Below are positions 60,435 to 64,000 of a stretch of 64,000 nt of DNA, piece by piece. The notes beneath the pieces were generated by a model. The model did not search any database. It was not told the origin of the DNA and worked only from the letters and a program-made list of their open reading frames with translations. Made by a program: the position numbers and the translations under genes. Source of the stretch: Shinisaurus crocodilurus (lineage: Eukaryota > Chordata > Lepidosauria > Squamata > Shinisauridae); the NCBI GenBank assembly GCA_021292165.1, contig CM037876.1, forward strand, positions 289,455,938 to 289,519,937, given 5' to 3'. The stretch's first letter is position 1, and the number at the start of each line of letters is the position of its first letter.

Positions 60435-61350
60435 AATTTCCTGGTTTAAAAGGTGACAATTTGTCTATGCAGCCAAATGGTCCTGTCAAGGCATCAGGAA
60501 ATTTGGGGACTTGAATTCAGAGAGGATGCTTTAGAAAACACAGACTGCCTCGAGCTTTTTGAAGTAGCCCTCCCAGCGCCAGAACTGATGTTTTGTAATT
60601 TTGCCTTCTCATCTGCTCGGGGGTTTATCATCCTGGTAAATAGGGATAATGACAGGGAGTCAGTCATTTCCACTTAGATGCCAGTTTTTAAGTAATAATA
60701 AGCTCACAGCAGGTTCGATTTGGTCTGCACTGAGAGTACCTGGGGTTATTTTCCCTTTTGCTTTCTTATGGTAAATTATCTCAACCCACCTGGGCCAGGC
60801 CGGTTTTTCCTCCCCCCCCCCCCCCCCGCAAAAACAGAGGAAACAAACAGTCAGCAGCCCACGGTACGCTCAGCCTCAGCGCTGTTTCCTCCTTTGTTTT
60901 TTTTCTTCTTCTAGATGATATTTTGGCAGGGGTAAAAATCCTCCATGCCACCCATTCTGGGGTGCACCTGGCACGCACACGCAAGCTAACAGTGGCCTTT
61001 CTCTTGCCCCCACCTTCCCCTCAGCTTCACCACCCCAAGCATCTCTTGTCTGTATTGCAGTCCCTAATGGGAAAATTTAAAATCAGTGTTTATGATAATG
61101 CCCTTGTTCCCATGGACACCAGAGAACTGCAGAACCAAGATTAATGGAGGACCATTGAGACCGGCCCTAAAAGATTGTCCCTCTTGGGTATTCTGGTCTG
61201 TCATGCAGCATCCATTAGACGTGGAGTGGAGGGGTCCCCTTTGTCAAGTTGGTATCCCTGGGACCAAACTGAACTACCGCAAGATGGCATTTCCATAGCA
61301 CATCAACAGATCATTTCACCACCGCTTAAGGCATCATAAATTGGACTTAT
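60200..61350. other. Apparently single-copy block with (GA)n, candidate conserved sequence
   Basis: No repeats apart from a GA tract at 60404-60433 and a C run at 60813-60828. Segments 60430-60680 and 61060-61350 have even composition and no repeat match in the window. A 74-codon frame at 60453-60677 (LEFREDALENTDCLELFEVA) has no recognised domain. Confidence 0.35.
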
Positions 61351-61968
61351 AGCTCAGCTGCTGGCATAAATAAGTCCCTTTGATAGTTAGTGGAAGATGT
61401 TATGACACTCCAGGGTACAGGAGGGGACATTGGCACTGTCATTCCCCCCCCCCCCCCCAGCCCTGGCATCCTGGTGCCTCTGATCTTTCTGAAGATTCAG
61501 GGCACGCGCTCTTCATTACGGTTTGGGCACCAGGGACTTGTTTTTTCTTCTTCTTCTTCTTCTTCTTCTTCTTTTTTTTTTTGCAAGATTAATGAGTGCC
61601 ACGGAAATTCTCCAGCGCATCTCGATAATTAAGTCTTTGTTTATCAAAAAACAAGTTATATTAGGAGCAGAAAATTCGCAGTAATTATTCATAATTCTAA
61701 CAATTCAAGTATAGCTACCTCATTTGCCTGGGTAATTCTGCTTTTTAATTTCTTGCATACATTTGCATATTAATTTTGCCCATCGGCTGCAGCAGACTTT
61801 GACAGTTTGTTACTATGTGATGGTTTTCGCAGGGGTGCGACTCAGTTGGGTGGCATTTCGACTGGGTGCAATGATAAATTATGAATTTTCTAATTTGCTG
61901 CATAATGAAGTAACCCCTTCCAGCCCAATTAAAACAACAACAACAAGGAAAGCCAAAAGCAAAGATGG

Positions 61969-62008
<40 letters not shown>

Positions 62009-62848
62009 TTTCTGCATTGTTGTCTATTGCAGCCTTTCCTTCGAACATTAAAAAGCAGATGACTGCATTTTCAGCCTTTCTAAATGATTGTTCCTTTCCA
62101 TACATCAAATGCAATTCATGATTCATATATCCCCAGACTATATTCATGCTTTAAATTGGCCACTTCTCAACCCACAGGGCAATCAGGGATGATAGCAAAG
62201 AAGTCCTGGCTACATCTCTGATGCCCAATTTGTGTTGTAGTGATCAGTGTGTGTGTGTGTGTGTGTGTGTCCATCTGCCTGTCTTGGTATCAGGGAAAGC
62301 AGCTTTGAAAGGAATGAAATGACTGTTTGTAATGTATTAGCTACTTGCACAGGAGACAATACTGGTGCAAATTAATTGCTAAACTCTAGTGTGGGCTTCC
62401 TTCTCATGCAAAACGGTTGAGGAAAGAAAAAGAAAATATTTATTACTTCAGTGTAGTTAATGATAAAAAGAAAAGGATCTTTAGGGACTTAATTTGTGGA
62501 TGAGAGTGGGGTGGGGGGAGCTTAGTTCATTTTAAAAAAGTGTTTTGGGTACATTTGGTAATCTGATGCTCTTAATGCAGCACTTAGGCGAGAAGAAAGC
62601 CAGCACAATTGCAGGGTAAATTTTGCGATGTTTCATTATGCAACTGCACACATGTGTCAAACACTTTGGGAAGACTGCAGGCCCGCTGCCACTTTGACTT
62701 TAAAACAATCTGAAATAACCCAGCCAATCTGTGTAGCATGATGCAAATGCCGTAATTAGGCAATTATGCTGCATTTTAATATAAGCCGATTCCTCTGCAT
62801 TTTGCTGCTCTTAAAAAAAAAAAGATGTTCTCACAAAAAGCAGTATCA
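61351..62848. other. AT-rich apparently single-copy DNA, candidate conserved non-coding elements
   Basis: About 1.5 kb almost free of interspersed repeats; only simple tracts occur: C run 61446-61460, TTC 61545-61573, AT 61974-62002 and GT 62248-62270. The stretches 61590-61970 and 62570-62800 are dense in TAATT cores and octamer-like words (ATTTGCATATTAATTT near 61761; ATGCAAATGCCGTAATTAGG near 62740). No coding potential. Confidence 0.4.
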
Positions 62849-62849
62849 A

Positions 62850-62850
<1 letters not shown>

Positions 62851-62932
<82 letters not shown>
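62851..62932. repeat. Compound microsatellite (TC)n (AC)n
   Basis: About 50 bp of TC passes directly into about 30 bp of AC; the longest pure dinucleotide array in the window. Confidence 0.97.
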
Positions 62933-63260
62933 CAAAGCTGTTTGATTTTACTGAGGGCTTCTGCAGAAACCAACTAGCCATCTATCACAGAAGATCTGAC
63001 ACTAATACACCACAACCAAACACCAGAGAGCAAAGACGCTGATGAAAAGCAGCCCCACAAAGTCTATTTTATGTAAGCGTGAATTCAGTGAACCCACACA
63101 GCTCAGGCGGTAGGGGCGGGGTGACTTTCACATAAGCCTTGATAATTCTGGGTTAACAGGGCATAGCTGGGTCACATGGAGCACTCACAACAACCCACCC
63201 CGCGATCTGTTACAGACAACTGGCAGTGTGTGCACACCACAATAAAGGCGGTCTTTGTAC
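62933..63260. other. Unassigned sequence
   Basis: No recognised gene or repeat. Confidence 0.35.
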
Positions 63261-63391
63261 CACCCTTCCCCAACCCGGCGCCCTCCAGATGCATTGGACT
63301 ACAACTCCCACCACCACCCAGCTGGGCATGGGGTGATGAGAGTTGTAGTCCAAGGCATTTGGAGGGCGCCAGATTGGGGAAGGGTGATTTA
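63261..63391. mobile_element. Palindromic MITE of the CCTTCCCCAACC type
   Basis: CACCCTTCCCCAACCCGGCG at the left and CGCCAGATTGGGGAAGGGTG at the right. The core has ACTACAACTCCCACC on the plus strand and its inverse GAGAGTTGTAGTCC. No matching target duplication was seen. Positions 63392-63684 are unassigned. Confidence 0.78.
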
Positions 63392-63692
63392 TATCGTGCA
63401 GCTGCACAGCAAAAGAATGCTCCTGTGGGTGGTCCATTACTCTCAGAGGTCTCCTTCGGTGTGTGCCCATGTGGGTCATGTCACATATCCCATTTTTGTA
63501 GGTGTACACCAGAGATAGTGTGACTGCAACAAACCTATGCTCACTGCAGTCCAAACAACAGACTGGTCTCAGTCTGGGATGAGCACTCTAGCTGTCCGGT
63601 GAGGGTCAAACTACACATTACATTAATCGCATAGCCCCATCGCCGGGCTGAACCTTGAAGCCACAGGGACACCCCAAGGGATCCCCGTAGAG

Positions 63693-63827
63693 CAGTGTTC
63701 TCCAACCTTGGGACCCCAGATGTTTTTGGCCTACAACTCCCAGCATGCCCCAGCCAGCTATGCTGGCTGGGGCATGCTGGGAGTTGTAGGCCAAAAATAT
63801 CTGGGGACCCAAGGTTGGAGAACACTG
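63693..63827. mobile_element. 135-bp near-perfect palindromic hAT MITE
   Basis: CAGTGTTCTCCAACCTTGGG at the left, its inverse at the right, with a perfect 8-bp duplication CCGTAGAG at 63685-63692 and 63828-63835. The arms of about 66 bp contain GGCCTACAACTCCCAGCATG and meet at CAGCCAGCTATGCTGGCTG. Few mismatches, so it should extrude as a hairpin. Positions 63836-64000 show nothing further. Confidence 0.94.
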
Positions 63828-64000
63828 CCGTAGAGGGATGCCCACCATGGGGGAGCAGGGATCCCAATCCAGTGGGAGTGTCCCTTTACAGTTGGATCCA
63901 ATCCCATGCCTTCCATGCCTACAGAGTTGGGACTTGAAACATCAGTGATTGATCTGTCAGCTGTAACACATAATGCAGTACAACATGACTATAATACAAC

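Overview
This window is vertebrate nuclear DNA, most likely from a squamate reptile. The evidence is the repeat mix: CR1 3' ends with ATTCTATG-type tails, L2-like LINE tails ending in short microsatellites, an L1 3' end, tRNA-derived SINEs with A and B boxes, many hAT-type DNA elements with 8-bp target duplications, and many (CA)n, (GAT)n, (TATC)n and (AT)n tracts. I find no convincing host protein-coding exon and no tRNA or rRNA gene. The species call is an inference from repeat style, not from a database match.

Layout. 1-9.3 kb: microsatellites, small foldback elements, a complete 448-bp hAT element (1749-2196), a long-inverted-repeat element (3834-4343) and a 5'-truncated LINE reverse transcriptase on the minus strand (4837-6428). 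9.3-20.3 kb: a solo LTR with a perfect 5-bp target duplication (9349-9962), a SINE split by a hAT element, GC-rich hairpins, SINEs, and a 1.48-kb hAT element (18804-20283) that holds a second solo LTR. 20.3-34.5 kb: AT-rich apparently single-copy DNA, CR1 fragments, the first two copies of a hAT family with GACTCG-rich ends, and a 1.27-kb GC-rich block between inverted terminal repeats. 34.5-47 kb: LINE fragments, small hAT elements and a 698-bp OposCharlie-like hAT inserted in a CR1 tail. 47-57.9 kb: mixed repeats and the last two GACTCG hAT copies. 57.9-64 kb: sparser repeats and long AT-rich apparently single-copy DNA that may hold conserved non-coding elements.

The main theme is serial nesting of hAT elements. 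The GACTCG family has five copies (26652-27624, 30626-31608, 41181-41860, 53316-54320, 56283-57285). Four have perfect 8-bp target duplications and one has a 6/8 match. Four keep only the last ~80-100 residues of a transposase (hATC dimerisation region). The same four carry a second copy of the right terminus about 147 bp inside the left end. One copy sits inside another hAT, which sits inside a third, and all three layers can be read from target duplications and paralogous empty sites.

Limits: family names rest on recognition, not on a search. Age orderings come from nesting and by-eye similarity. Conserved-element calls are hypotheses.
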